DNA of 64,000 nt from Onchocerca lupi (GCA_028564675.1 JAOVVO010000204.1:51627-115626), one strand, 5' to 3'; shown: positions 1-14,700, counted from the first letter of the stretch. Numbers and translations: made by a program. The notes: generated by a model from the sequence alone, not told the origin.

Positions 1-103
1 ACCCCGCACCCTCACCTTCACTGCTACTATTCGTTCCTTTTCTGCATTGCGTAGTGCCGAGTCTTACGAAATTTACTGGAAACGTTCAGTTTTGACAAAC
101 TTC
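1..103 (+). CDS. Possible exon end of an unidentified gene to the left
   Basis: Bases 2-103 are open in one frame for 34 codons (PRTLTFTATI... ending ...SVLTNF) and stop exactly at a textbook 5' splice site, gtaagt, at 104-109. The stretch is clearly richer in G and C than the DNA after it. I do not recognise the peptide. It could equally be a 5' untranslated exon. No partner exon of the matching phase could be identified further right, so the gene it belongs to is unknown and the reading frame is a guess. Confidence 0.3.
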
Positions 104-3100
104 GTAAGTTCGGAGATCTCCCTTATTTCCAAGTTTCTTTTCATGTTTTAATTTCTGGTTAGTCTTTCTGGCTTATGTTGACATTATCTTTTTGTGGTAC
201 ATTAAACCTAAGTAACCATGTGCTATCCGTGTTATTCAATAAACCAATTTAAGTTTAAATTTAAGTACACATTATTAAGTACTTCCAAATAATACATGAA
301 TACTATTATCAAATAAGTGATAAATGGAATTAACAGATGTAGAATTATATGAAGTTATTTTACCAAAAAGTTTTAAGGAATAAAATTAGACTTATTTCAT
401 TAAAAATTTTTAATAAAAGTCTTTAAGTAATTCATGCATATTATTCATCATTATATAGAAGGATTTTACCGCGAATTGAATTTCAAACATTCAAATATTT
501 ATATGACGCACTAGTAATTTCTAAGAATTATCAATTCTGTAATTCTACGCTCAGTAAAGATTTAAGTTGTTGATTTTATATCTTTTGGATGAAAATTTAT
601 TTGTGATGCTATTTTTAGTTAGAAGAACTGATAATTAAATTGTATGAGCGATGTTTAAAATATTGAAACATTCCATATAAATCATAATGTAATTTATATC
701 TTAAATTCCAATATAAACTTTTTTTTTGCACATACTGCTTCTCTTTGAACCGACGAAGAACTTAATCAGAACATAATCCATCTGTAATTCCTTTATATTA
801 TTGAATTTTCCAGTTATTTTAATTTTGAGTTTGAACCGCTAACCCATTTTTGAGATTCAGAATTTTCTCGAACAAATACGAGCTGAAAATTTGTGTTCTT
901 CGATTCATTTTGAAAAAAAAAAAAAAAATTTCTCGCTGTGCGAATGAAATGATGATCATATCTAACTGGTAAAGAAAATTGGAAGATCGCAAAAAGCTCT
1001 CAAATTTTTCTGAAAATTGCAGTTTTTCATTTTTCTCCAAAGACAGGAATATTAGGATATGAAATTTCGAGTTCTTGATTTATTTACATAAGATTTTCTA
1101 GAAAACAGTTTGACAGCTGAAATAATAATAATAGCCCTATTAAATAATGTGAAAATCTGCAAAGAGTGTTTGAGTACTTTATTTTTGATTATGTGTTTAG
1201 TTTGAGCTTTCTATTTGCAAAATATTTGATTTAAGTTTTTTTATCTTAAACTGAAATTTTTTACGAAATAAATCATTCATAAAGATCGAGTGACGAATAT
1301 ATACAATCATAATACAGTGATAAATGTGATGTGAACTATATAATGATGATCAACTAGGATAAAAAGTAATCATATAGCAAATGATTTACAATATCAAACA
1401 AAAACAGTGTCGAATCAATTGATAATATTAGTCGATATGATTGTTATTGATGATTTTAAATCATCCGATCTTCCTCAAGCAGCATACCAATATTGAAAAG
1501 AAGGACTTATTAAGAATCCGTGAAACTTTGAAATATTAATTTTTTGATTGCCTTCTACAATTACATTGCCCTTAATAAAAGAAAGAAAAAAAAGATGATT
1601 GGTGATTAAAAAGTTCTGTCACATTTTGTTGGGAACAAAAAAAAAAAAAATCTATAATTATGCATTTGAGTAGAAATTTACTCAAAGCCAATATTTACCT
1701 AATCTTTCTGGCTTGTATCCAAGTGTCTTAATTAAGGGTAAATTGAATTGCAATCTGTTTCTATTACTACATCAATTTAATGATATAAAATGAATCATTA
1801 TATTTGCTTTAATAACAACAATGCACACCTATAGGTGAAATGAGATTTTAATACTTCCAAATTGCAAATTTCTTAATGCATTTTCATAATCTTCTTTATC
1901 TGCTATCTGAATAATGAATAAATTAGTTATCCAAATATTGGATAAATCATCAAATTGTATTTCCATATTAAATTTTTGAGATTTCCCTAATTATTAACCA
2001 CATTGATCAGGTATTAAAACTATTGGTAACTTAATCAATCAGTTCTTTTAGTAGACTCATGAACAATTTGCATAATTTTAGTACCATTTTTAGGTAATGC
2101 ATTGGACTAAATCCTAATGAATTAATATAGGTTAAAAAAATAGTACAAGCTTGTCTTGCCTTTGATACTCCTACTAAAAATACAATCTTTCTTAGTTTAT
2201 TTGAATCATGTTGCATCTTTCTTGCTTCATCTACAAAAAATCCTCATATTCACCTTTGCCCCCCACTCAGAAATTGCCAAAATGCTAATCATCAAATATT
2301 CACTATTAAGCATAAGCAATCATATGGTATGATAAATGTCTTTCGAAATTTGATTTTGGAAATTTATTCAGATTTGAAATGGATAATTTCAAAATTATCT
2401 CGCAGCATATTAAATTTTTCTAGGCCTATTAGTTCTAGAATTGTTCTTTTTTTAATTAAATCTAATTTTTGCATTAAAAATTTCAATGAAAAATCAAATA
2501 ACAGAATAGTGTCATGTCAGAACTAAAAATTACTGCAAGAGAAATTTACTAAGAAAAATCATTAAAAAGGGAAATGTAGAATCATGCAGATTATTTGATT
2601 TTGTTGGTATTTAGGACTAATGATTGAATTTTTTAATTTGATCCTATGATTGTTAATTTATAGTCAATGGGTTTTTTTTCTTTCTTTTTTTCTTCTTTTT
2701 TTTTTTTTTTTTATTCAAGATTATATAAGATTATTGCGGTGCAAATTGATTCTCATCCGATCATCGAACATTATCTCGAGAGTTTTTAATGATGGCGGGG
2801 AAAGAAATGGAACGATTCCTTTCTTCATTTCTCATAAAATATCATCCAGGAAGAATCCAAAATGTATTTTAGTGAACTTTGAAGTGGGCGAAAAACATTC
2901 CATAGAGTGCATATGATTTAAAGAATCAAACAAATTGAAAATGAAGCAAAGAAAAGATAGCAATTGTATGAATTGGGCATGTTGTTGAACTTTAAATGTA
3001 ATTGGAGTTCTTTTAGATCGATTGATTGCTCAAAAAATTTGAAAAGATATTTATTTAATTTTAATTAGAAAACATCAATGTTTACCTTCTTAAATGACCT

Positions 3101-6100
3101 TTTTTTTTAAACTGAAAATTCCACATTTATTTCTAGAAATTTATTCATTGAAAAATGATCTTTGTTGAACTTAGTTTAGCAGTATATTTTGATTTGTAAA
3201 CAGAATTTGAGATAAAGAGATGTATAACAGAATGATTTTCCGTTGAAGTTAGCTAAATAAGATGACGGAATAGTAATGACGAATCCATTTCGAGATTTTC
3301 AAGATCATCCAATCTATTAATTGATCCAGCTAAATATCTTACTCATCTCTGTAAATACAGGAAAAGATTCGGAAGAGATATGTTAAAAATTATGCATATG
3401 TAAGATTTGTTTGAAATTATTCAAACTTAAATTTAGCAAACAGAAGATAACATCTTCCTCTGTTAAATGGTGTGGTTTGATATTATTTTGATGAGTAATT
3501 TTTTTAAGCCTAAGCCCTTTTTTTTTTCGACATAAAGATTTTAAATTTCCCTTTTATCATTTTCTTTTATGAAGAAATTTTTTTTTTTACATTGTTAGTT
3601 TTGTGTTAATTTTATTCCTGCCTTATCTATATCATGATTACAATGGCATGAATGTTTTAAATGGAAGAAATAGATGTTTGATCTGCAAACAAAAATGTTT
3701 CTTTTTCATCAAAAAGACGTATTAACTTTATAAAAAATAATTTATTTCTATAAATGCTGTTTACTTGGCGAACTAATTAGTGAAATTATTGTTGAAATAG
3801 CAACAAACAGCAACGAAGAATAAGCTCGTAATTATTTCCAATAAGGTTAAGCTTGTAGTTGTAATAATTTCTTTATTTCTTTTTGATCATTTTCGAGTAA
3901 TATTTGGTGAGACTTCTAGGAACTTCTGAACATATCCATGTCTTCTTGAGTTTTTTCTTTTTCGTTTTAATGATTAGATTTATAGGTTGTCTTTTCGATT
4001 GTCGCAATTTTTGATTAATGAAAGTTTTATAAACGTTTCATTTTTTATCGAGGTTTTTAATCGTTTTCATCCTTTGTCACTAAAAAGTCGTCGATATTTG
4101 TAAACAGAAATATTTCTAAATTTGCTGACATTTCGTCTTTTCTGTTTGTGACATCTTTTGGATCATTTCATTTTATCTATTAAATACCATAAATAACTTT
4201 TATCTTGGAAAAATACTAGTTTACTACTGACCTTATTGCATAAAATCAACAACATAAGGTCTTGTTTTTTTTTTTCATTCTTTTTTTTTGTTAAGACCTT
4301 CAGCGTTGTCATCTATTCCTGTTTTTTCGTGTCATACATCTCATTTTCTGATCACGATAATATGCTTGAATTTAGCTATCTACTCATAATTATTGTTTTT
4401 TAACTTATAATACTATCATTTACGAAATTTTCAAAAATAATAGACGGAAAAAAAAAAGATATTTGTTGCCAATGGCTTTTTGTTCGGATTGAGAAAAAGA
4501 TTAAGAAGGGAGAAGATTGATTACTTGTCGGATCAAGAAAAAACGTATAATAATGTCCAGTTATCGGTAATTTATCACTGATACTATGTTCATCAGAAAT
4601 TGAGGTCAGAAGGATGAAGAGTGGAAAGGAAGAAAAAAAAGAGCGAACATCTGGTTGATTTTGACATTTTATAATTTGAATGCAATCATTTTTCCTTTTT
4701 TTTTTTTTCTTTTACTACGAATATTGGTTCTTGAAAATTTAGAATGAATTGAGATTTATTTCGAGATATTGGAAATTCTCATTTCTGTTGTGTATTCTAA
4801 AAAAAAAAAACCAAAATTTATGGATATACTGGATTGAATTGTGTAAAAGAAGAATTTATGAAAAATTGATAACTTAAAAAGCAATAGAAATTTTAAAATA
4901 AAGATGTGGAGAGAAGATGTAAGAGAAAGAAAAAATAAGAGAACAGTGGGATAGAAAATAGAAAATTAATGTTTTGAATTTCAAAATTTTTGACAGACTA
5001 AGAGGTCGAATCTAAAATAATCTCAAAGTCAAAAAAATGATTAAAAAAAAAGAAAAAATTGGAAGTTTATAACAGTTTCACGTCTTTTTTTTCCCTCTTT
5101 AATGCAAAAAATTATAAGGCTGTGGTGAATATTAAAAAAATAGATGTAAACTTTTTTTTTTTTTCAATTATTGTAAATGTACTTGTTAAAAGAAAAGATT
5201 GTATCTAGCCGAGGTTATTTTTAGATGACATTTTATTTTCTAAAGAAAAAGAACTGATAGTATTGCTAGATGAAACGAAAAAATCGTTTTTAAGGAATAA
5301 AATGAATATAATCAAATGTATTGAAGAGAGATGAGTAATGATATCATTTTTTATAGAAGAAAAAATCAGAAATTTTATCTTTCCATTGTTATCATAATAA
5401 AACAAATACGGCAATGGTATGATACGATTGAGAGAAATGAATTAATAATAGTTCTTTTTCTATTATCATATCAACATTTCATCGTGTTCTTTTCTTTTTA
5501 CTTACATTTCTTTAAAATTTTTATCTTATTTCTATTTCAACTCTTTACAGAATTTGTGTTGTTTAAAGGATGACGTATGGTAAAATGATTTGTTTCTTGT
5601 GTTGAATGCGGTAAAAATTAATTGTTTTTTTTCTTTTTTTTCATATTCACGAGAATTTAGTTAGAAGTACATAAGCAGAAAAGAAATGAGTTAAATTTGA
5701 AATTAAAATTTAATTTTTTTAATTGAATAAGAAACAAATTACAAACGCAAGGACGTTCAATATATTGGATGTCATTATCACGCTGCAAAAAGACTGTACA
5801 TCGGTTTTAGTAAGTGAAAATTTTGAAAAAATTTTTATAATACTTAATCTATCCAGTTTAGTGTAATTATGTTTTTCGGAAGATTTTTTTCAGAAGTTGA
5901 CGACAGTCATATTTTTTATATTTCAAAATTTAATACTTGATACTTTGTTAATTAGATATTAGGTATTAAATAATACTGCCACTATATATGTGTAATTCAT
6001 TATTTGCTATATTTGAAGAGTTTCAATAAGAGATTTAAATTTCTTCTGCATGAATAATCAAGTAACTTTTAACTACTATTGATCTGTGCTGGAGTCGAGA

Positions 6101-9100
6101 GCAATTTGTTTTGAGATTGTTTATTGTAATGTATGTTGCACGCAGAATACCATAGTGCTTAGGAATGATATTATCACCATTTTATCTTCACTTTATCATT
6201 AGAAATCGTAATTTGTAACAGATAGTAATTTTGTCATATGATATCAGTAAATTCATTGTTTTTTTCAAACCATAATCTTTTTTTTTTTATATTTCATTCG
6301 GAAGTGGCATTATTTGTTTTCATTTTCTTCGTTTATCGATAGAAAGAAACGGAAATTTCAATCATTCATTCTTGTTATATAAATTCTGATAAATTATATT
6401 TGAAGCGATTTTACAATCATAATTTCACGTCCTAAAATAAATACAGTGAAATAAAGGATTGCAAAAGATGTTGAATAGAATCATTGAATTTTATTTTCGC
6501 CAGCATAGAAAATATAATTTAATATTAATGCATTAAATTGCGCTTGGTTAAACTTACTCTCGAAAATTTTTAATTTAATTTAGATTATGTAATTCTTATA
6601 AGAAAATCTTCTTGTAATATTTCTTGAATTAATTTAATCAACTTCCGGATGAATTCTCAATCACTTCCATCTCTCTTTCAGATTTTTTGCAATAGTGACA
6701 TTACCTATGATAGGTTGGATTAATTTAAGAAATCTATTAATAACCAATGAAAGTTACATTCATATTTCCTTGGACCTCATGTTTTAACATAAATTTTCTT
6801 GAAGAGGAAATATCTACCTCAGCATCCCAGCTCTAGTATCCTAGCCTAGCCAAGGATAATATTATTCTAGATTGAAATAAGAGATATTGTTAAAAAAATG
6901 AATACAAATTTCAGTTGCATTTTTTATGCTATATTTTTGTTCATTTTCAATCAAATGATGTCTCTTAGGAAATATTTTATGTTATAGAATTTGCATAATA
7001 TAAAATATATGTGTTTGAAATGGAAAAAAGCGAATTATCGATTAAATTCATTCAATTTCTGTCAAGAATAGTAGATTATGGTGTAAATTTTCAGTGTAAT
7101 GAGCTTTTTCGAAGCGATTTCCCACGCAAATACAGCCTGTAACAATTGTAATAGATTGAAATCAAATATAATATTTATGCTCAAGCATTAGTCGTATATG
7201 CTGTACTGATCGCCTATTCCTTTTAATAATTAAATTTTTTCAAGTGCACATTTTTTAAACTAATTTCGAAATATTTCAAACTTAATTAAAAATAGAAAGC
7301 TGTAGAAAAGTGCATGACGTGGTTTTGATTGCAAATAACGATTGCTTAAAATTCATAGAACGTCATTTTAACAAATCGTGTTTCAATTCTTTGATTACAT
7401 GTAAACAATGTGAGGAAGGAAAAGAATGAAAAATGATTGTAATATTGTGAGAGACATAAGAAAAATTCTTTTTTACACAAAATTGAAATTTTATCGGAGA
7501 TTAGATGTAAGCATGTTCAGATGCATTAACTTTTCTATTCCTGATCTGTTTGAACTTTACCAATAGGCATAAGCAGAGCAAAAGTTTGATCTCATTTTAT
7601 CCAAATTTTAAAAATTTGATCCGTTGAATTTATTTTGATTATTATATTTTTTGAAATTTCAAAAAATTTACAATGAAAATTTGCATTTTTGCCTTTAGTA
7701 CTTTTATTATTTGTGTCTCATTTCAATCCTTTTTTTTTTTTTTTTCTTTTTGAGACAGCAAATATCGAATTTTTACTTCTTTTTTCTTTAGCTTTCTTAT
7801 ATGATTTTTATTGGGAGATAGCATAATGTTGAATTATTCGAAATTATGACTAATTAAATGCAAACTAAGATTTATTTTTACTTGAAAATAATTGTAAAAT
7901 GTTAATAATTGTAGGAAAAACTATAAATATTTAAAAATGTACGTAAATGTAAATAAATGCTTTCATTTTCCAAATGTTTATTGATTAGAGATGTAAAGAA
8001 TTAATAAAAGATTTACATTAAAATGATTTCCGTAACTTAGCAAGCATTATGTTTACTGTTTCTATAACAATTTATATCAAAAAGTTTCAGTTTGTTAGAT
8101 GAAAATTGATCGTATATTTATTTGAACAAATTAATTTAATAGACATGATTATATCACAACTTAATCTCCCATTTACTATCAAATTATCTGATATTGAATT
8201 TTTGCAAAACTTTGATTGGCAAGGAATTGATCACCGAAATAAAAACAATAATTTTATCGCCCTTTTTTTTTTTAGACTCATTTATATAAGAGCAACAATT
8301 TCATCTCGAATTTTGAATTATGCAAAATTTCTAAGTTTCTTTTTTACAACAAGAAATGTCTAATTTTCTTGCTCTTTGTTTAGCTTTTTTATATGATTTT
8401 CAATGGGAAATAGCTTATTGTTTATAAAAATTAAAAATTAAAAATTTTAATTCCATAGACTATGATGTTGTATGTAAAATTACATACAGAATAGCGATGA
8501 AAAATTGATATTTTACTGAATTTGATAGGAATGAGAGAAGAAAAGAGTCGAATAGACATTGAAGAAAGTTTGTGATGATTATAAATTAATGATCAAAATA
8601 CAATTAATATAGTAGTAGTAGTTGTATTATTTGCTATCTCATTTCACTATTGTCTGTGTTTTCTTCATTAAAATATTGATATCATATTCATTAGCTTCAG
8701 GTCATTTTTCTTCGAATTTCTATGGAATTTTGATTCATTTGATGATTTCATCCATTAATATGAATCATTGATCGATTAACGGTTAAATGATTATCAGGGC
8801 AGTTAGGAAATGATGAAAGATTTTTTCTAAAAAATGCGCTAATCATTATAAAATGTCATTTTATTGCATGGGAAATTGGTCCTGATTATTCTGACAACCA
8901 ATTAACTATATTTTTTAGAACCATTAGAAACATTAATTATGGTTATCAATCTTAATTAATGAATCATAATAGATAGATTATTTATTCCATAGCATAAATG
9001 AATTAATAGATATGATTACTTTGCAACTTATCTATAGATAAAAAATAAAATTTCAAAAATTGAGCATCAATTTTTTCTTGTAGAAAAAATATGGAGAAAA

Positions 9101-10547
9101 AGTTTCATAATAGTGTAATTTAAATTAGTCGGTACGTTGTATCTATAATCCATTTCACTCAAAAGTTGGTAATTCACAGTGGGCGTGAAATTTTGAGTAA
9201 TTAAACTGCGAAAAAAAAAAAGCTTCAATAATTGACAGCCAGTATATGAATGTGTCTGGATAATTGTTTTTTGAAAAGAGAGATTGGTAATCGAACCATT
9301 CAATTGGAATTTTATAATACAGAACAGTAATACTAAAATTGTAGCTCTTTATTTCATATTATGGATTTATGACTATTTAATTGATCAATGAAATAATATT
9401 AATGATAAATAAATGATAAGCGTTTTTTGTATGATATATAAGTGATAAATTTGCAAAAAATATACCACCATCATTTTATATTTCCGGCTGAAGCTAATTA
9501 TATCTTCCATTTTTTTTTTTTTTTCACGGTTTTCTTTATTATAATACATCACTTCAGTCATCATCTCCTACGAACTATTATCATGATCTCCGTTTCTTTC
9601 GTTTTCATCCTCTTTTACCCGATTTTGCCAACTTGATTTAGGATTTAGTTGCATTCACTGTTCCGGAACCAGAATCTGTTATAGGATTGTGATTGCATGA
9701 CGCAAGATGCATGATCTGAATTAATAACATAAGTTTTTTCGATAAAATTATATCATATCATCTGAAAGTGAGAGATGAGAGAAAAGAATTGGACTAAAAA
9801 CAAAATGTTATGGTGATTAAACAGTATATTAAACAGTACTCATTCAAAATGGAATATTTAAATCGAATTGTTCACAAATTCTTTGATAATTGATCCAAAA
9901 TAAAAAGTTGCTGTAGTTCTAAAACTGCCTATATGTGTAAAAATAAGATATACTTATGTATATATTTTAGTTATATCTATATATAAATATGTTTAAATTT
10001 ATTGACTTATTTTTACGAAAATTTTGTGATTTGCAGTTTAATTGTCGTCAAATTAATAGTCATAAAAAAAAAATTGAGTAAACATAAAAGTAACAAATAA
10101 TATTGATAGAATTAGGAACTAAAAATAAGATGATAAAGTATTAGCGATGAGTATTTTAATTTTGATTTATTTGCTCAGAAGTTGCTTATGACGAGTAGAT
10201 TATCTCAATGATTAGACCTATTGATAAGACCTAGTCAGTGATTGCAATTACTTCCAGTTTTTAATGTTTTTGATGTGCAATGAATACTTGGAAACTTTTA
10301 TTAAATTTATTAGGTTTTCGTTGATGCATATATTTCAAGTTAAACGTCTTAACCTATCATTATTTGTCATATATTTTATTTAATGAATGAACTAATGTGA
10401 ATGAAATGAACTTTTTTTTTGTAAAATTGATTTTTGAATTATTGAAATAAGAGAATTTTAGCTATTTACAGTTCCAGTTACAAAACTGGTAATAGAAATA
10501 ATGTTCAAATTATTCATTGGTTGATTTCAATGTATAAATGGTTTTAG
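104..10547. other. AT-rich stretch with no convincing gene
   Basis: This 10.4-kb stretch is AT-rich with many T runs (around 2,691-2,712, 4,266-4,290, 5,152-5,164, 7,731-7,745, 9,511-9,524) and fewer A runs. The longest open frames are rich in F, I, K, N and L and look like chance products of composition. A weak, diverged pair of similar segments lies near 7,780-7,835 and 8,365-8,420 (both contain ttagcttt, then tatatgattttt/c, then tgggA/G-a-tagc). If 1-103 is a real exon, part of this may be its downstream intron. Otherwise I see nothing in it. Confidence 0.6.
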
Positions 10548-10567
10548 TTGCTATCAGTGGTAGAAAA
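10541..10567 (+). promoter_or_regulatory. Putative trans-splice acceptor and 20-nt leader of the galactosyltransferase
   Basis: The sequence gttttag ends at 10,547 and is followed by only 20 bases before the ATG at 10,568. A 3' splice signal this close to the start codon, with no coding exon upstream, is the usual arrangement for spliced-leader trans-splicing in nematodes. Inference only; a cis-spliced 5' UTR intron would look the same. Confidence 0.45.
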
Positions 10568-12409
10568 ATGCCTGTTAATATACGATTATTATCATCTGGA
10601 TTTTATATCTTATTTGGTATTATCATTGGTTTTTCTCTATCATTTCTGTCTCTATCGGGTAAGTTCTGTATTGTTTGATATCAATATTAATATGAAAATA
10701 ATTACGTCATCTAAATTTTATATGATCTTTTAATAAGAATCATCCGTTCAGAAACATTATATCTGATATGAATTTATTGGATTTCTTCAGATCATAATCT
10801 ATTTTTTGCCAAATTATCCTTGAAGTTATTGATAACCTTTGTATGCACATCTTTAAAAATCAATAAATATAAAATCCAAGCATTGATAATTTTCTTTCAT
10901 GCATGATTCTAGTAATTTATCAGTTGAATTCAATCTGAATTTTACAAAAAAAAAAAAAATTTTAAAAATTCAAAACTCAAAAAAATAAAAAAAATTGTTT
11001 ACAGCTAAGAGCGCATAACTATGAATCAAATTAACAGTATTAATAATTTTGGCTTATCTTTCATTCTTTTATTATTTTATCAGGTGACTATACTTTGACT
11101 TCACCAATAGCTCGATTAGCAGTTAAACAGAATATTAAACAAATTTCCAATCATTTTGATGCTCATGATGAATGGGAAGTTGACGATAGTAATGCACCAA
11201 CTGTGCCAATATATTTCCATAATAATGAAACCAGTCCACATAATGGTATTTGTTCATTTCTTAAATTCAAATTCTAGTTTATTTATTCTGTTTTGCAAGT
11301 TACAGTTTTTTTTTTTTTTTTTTGAATCAGGAAAGGCTAATTATGTTTCTGCTTTAATAATTTTTTTGATTTAATAGTTTTCCAGTTTTTTTTTATTTGA
11401 GATTAAAAAGTTATTTAAAATTTTCAAAATTTTCATTAATTTACAGATGATAATTCTGTGGCAAAATTATTGGAATCAAAAGTACGAATATTCTGTTGGA
11501 TATTGACGGGAAAGCAAAATCATGAAAAAAGAGCGAAACATGTAAAAGCGACATGGAGTCGACGTTGTTCAAAGTAATTATCGTTTTTATGGATAATTAT
11601 ATGTGTAACTACAGTAGTTCATAATAGTTGTAATTTTCTAATAAAACCATTACTTTATTGATGTATTCATTTCATTAGCAAATTCGAAGTTTATAATGTT
11701 TTACTTTCGGAGCCTTTTAATAGCGAAGAAGAACGCATTTAGATTGTAAAAAGAATGAAATGAAAAAGAAAAGCATAAAAAGATATGAGAAAACAAATTA
11801 AGTCATTTGGAAATGCTTAAAAGAGTTAAATTAATGTTGTTTCGTTCATCTAAAAACGAAGCAGTAATCATTGCACGGTTATAAGCTAGGTTATAAAACC
11901 GAGAACATTTGCATATGAATTAGTTCCCAGTATTTTGGTAATCGAAAATAAAAGTGAGAATTATATTAGATATGGTAACACTTATTTATATCCATCTTAA
12001 GTGATGAATCATGTGAGAAATATTTTAGCAACACAGTTTTTTGATCATTTGAATATATTTATGATAGGATTATTTCATTCTTCTCCAGCAAGTGTAAATG
12101 ATATAGTTTTGTAATTATTTTAATTTTAAATTATAAATAATTCTAATGATAGGTACATATTTATGTCTTCCGCAACAGATCCATCCTTACCATCCATAAA
12201 TTTGAACATATCGGAAGGTCGTGATCATTTATGGGCCAAAACGAAAGCAGCATTTAAATATTTGCATGATTTTTACCTTGACGATTATGATTGGTTTATG
12301 AAAGCGGATGATGATACTTATGTAATCGTAGAAAATTTAAGGTTTATTTCTATTATTTATTCTTTCTTGACAATCTCATTTTCAAATGTATTCATAGGAT
12401 TTGTGCAGC

Positions 12410-12449
<40 letters not shown>

Positions 12450-14449
12450 CGGATTGATGGCCATGAATTTCTGCTTTTATTTGGTATCATATGAAAAAAA
12501 TTCGAAACTAGATGCGATCAGCAGTTAATTTTTTGGAAACATGCAAGTTAGAAATGAAAAGTAAGTTGAAAGTAATATTAGCAATGCTTTATCATAATTT
12601 TTTAAATTTCAGGTTCATGCTATTAGCGCATGATCCAAATGAACCGGTTTGGTTTGGCTGTAAATTCAAACCTTTCACAAAGCAAGGTTACATGAGTGGT
12701 GGTGCTGGTTATGTTCTCTCCAGAGCTGCTCTTAAGAAATTTGTTACCGAAGCACTTCCGGTAATTTTAGTATATTTGAATAAATATTATTACTTCCATC
12801 GGAAATGATGAAATCGTTAATATATTATTAAAGAAGGTATTTGGTTGACTAAAAGAATATCTGTTTAATTAGCTAACCTATCGGCATATTGATTTATTAT
12901 TTTTGAATTATTCTTACGATTGAGTGCGTAACATTCAAGAAATATTCCACTAGAATAATGATTTTTTTTTTTTTGATTTTGGTAAGTTTTTTAAAAGATT
13001 TTATTATTTTAAAATGACTACCCTGGAAGAAAATTAAGGATCCGAATAAGTGTAGGAAAAGTGAAAATGGTGCGGAGGATGCAGAAATTGGAAAATGTTT
13101 GGAGAAAGTTGGCGTAAAAGCAGGCGATTCAAGAGATGCTGAAGGTCACCACAGGTTAATAATTATGTCTATGGCTTGTAACAAGTTTTTTAATTGAAAT
13201 GATGATAATAATTAGCAGAGCAATATTTCAGGTTTCTGCCATTTGTACCATCACATCATTTAACGCCAGGACATGTAGATAAAAAATTCTGGTTCTGGCA
13301 ATATACATATTATCCTATAGAACAGGTTTTTTTTTTTTTTTTTTCATGTTCTTATCATGCTACCATTGTTCTTCAGGTTTGCCATGAACGTAATTCAACG
13401 TAACTCTTTATTTATCCTAGTTTTTCAGTTTTCTTTGATTTATCTGTTTAGTAATCCAAGGATATTCTAATTCTTGAAAAACAAAGTCTTTGGTTAAAAA
13501 TAGTATTTCTGATTTTATTACTAATAATAGTAATAGCAAATTTATTGTGTTAAAAGATTCAAAATATTGAAATGAAATTCTTTAATGCAATTTTTTGCGA
13601 TTCAACTTTAATATTTTCGAATTGTGACCGATAATTTAGAACTTTATATCTTGCCTGATCGAACATTCAGCATACAATTCGCAATTTATTACTTTTTGTA
13701 TAGGGTCCAGAATGTTGTAGTGATTATGCAATATCGTTTCATTACGTGAATCCGTCATTGATGTACGTCTTGGAATATCTTATTTATCATTTACGACCTT
13801 TTGGTTAGTTCATTTCTATAAAATGTCAAGATTTTGCTAAACCTACTTTTTGGATGAAAAGTTTGTTGCCCATATTTCTGATACATTTGGGAGGTATCAA
13901 TCTCAACGGAATTTGATGATCCATACAAAATTACTCTTCTTAAAGCAAATACTAATAAACAAATGTTAGTTTTAGAATCTGAATATTTAGAACATATAAA
14001 GTGCCTAAAATCCAGAATGCTCGTAATTTCAGTATATTTTTTATAATATATTGCGTTTACTACGTAATTTTATGTTTGCTTTGAGAATTTATCTTATAGC
14101 ATTTTATCGCCGTTTTTGATCCTTAACAAAAATTCTGATTACTTGAAGTCGATACATGCTATGCTGTACATTTCTAGCTTAAGTCTTGATCAAATTTATA
14201 TGAATGATAATTTCCTAATTTCGGAAATGTTTTGATGTAAGTTTGCATGATCAATTTATTTAATTTTCTCAATTTTTTTTGCCAGATTAGAGTTTTAAAA
14301 TGATTCTTTCTTAATTTTAAGGCATTACGAAAAAGTTGAATTCACAATCCATGGTAGTGGCATATCAATTGGCAGTGAAGAATATGGGCCCAGATGATGT
14401 GTTCAAGAAAACATTTGCCCCAAATAAATCGATAATTTCGGTTTCGTAG
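10568..14449 (+). CDS. C1GALT1: Core 1 beta-1,3-galactosyltransferase (T-synthase, glycosyltransferase family 31)
   Basis: This Golgi type II membrane enzyme adds galactose in beta-1,3 linkage to GalNAc on Ser/Thr, making core 1 (T antigen) of mucin-type O-glycans. Exons: 10,568-10,658; 11,084-11,245; 11,447-11,573; 12,153-12,341; 12,613-12,760; 13,039-13,154; 13,232-13,325; 13,704-13,803; 14,322-14,449. They give 384 aa (human C1GALT1 is 363) with phase kept throughout. Residues 9-30 are a hydrophobic signal anchor, followed by a stem to about residue 85. Family landmarks are visible: CWILTG and AKHVKATW, KADDDTYV with the metal-binding acidic triplet at 179-181, KQGYMSGGAGYVLSR, GDSRDAEG, FWFWQYTYYP, and GPECCSDYAISFHYV near 310. 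The C-terminal tail from about residue 343 is not conserved with the human enzyme as far as I can judge. The acceptor before exon 6 (aattaag) has a poor pyrimidine tract, so that boundary is the least certain. Intron 4 carries a 39-base T run, and intron 3 holds one copy of a dispersed repeat. Confidence 0.93.
11885..12090 (+). repeat. Dispersed repeat, copy A (intron 3 of C1GALT1)
   Basis: About 205 bases closely resemble 40,466-40,678 in the same orientation. Shared blocks include ctataaaa/ttataaaa, catttgcat, gaatta-ttccc, ttggtaatcgaaaat, then aagtgatgaatcatgtgag, caaca-agttttttgat and tttgaatatattt. Copy A lacks about 17 bases present in copy B. I see no terminal inverted repeats and no coding capacity. 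It looks like a short non-autonomous interspersed element. Confidence 0.8.
12411..12449 (+). repeat. 39-base poly-T run in intron 4 of C1GALT1
   Basis: An uninterrupted T run begins about 70 bases after the exon 4 donor. It is among the longest homopolymers in the window and could be subject to assembly length error. Confidence 0.95.
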
Positions 14450-14694
14450 GATTTGAATGTTTTGCGAAAGCCATCGCGGAAGGTGAAAACTGTGATAAAA
14501 ATACCGAATAGATGAAAATTTTGCTAGCGAAGTTCGGAAAAAGCGAAGGATTACCAAAAGATGATAGCACTGATGTACGCATGTATATCTTTCAAATTAT
14601 TTGCAAGTGGTAATTTTATGATAAACTTTAGGCAATAATGCAATTCCTTTTAAAAAATGATACGTCACTAATCTTTTTTAAAGAGAATATGAAT

Positions 14695-14700
14695 AATAAA
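14695..14700 (+). terminator. Poly(A) signal candidate for C1GALT1
   Basis: AATAAA lies about 245 bases after the stop codon, within AT-rich sequence. No competing canonical hexamer was noticed nearer the stop. The cleavage site cannot be read from sequence alone. Confidence 0.5.

Noticed and set aside
2650..2916. 88-codon + strand frame with a less biased end (NDGGERNGTIPF...)
   Set aside because: It begins in a T run, has no recognisable domain, and no flanking exon or clear splice structure could be found.
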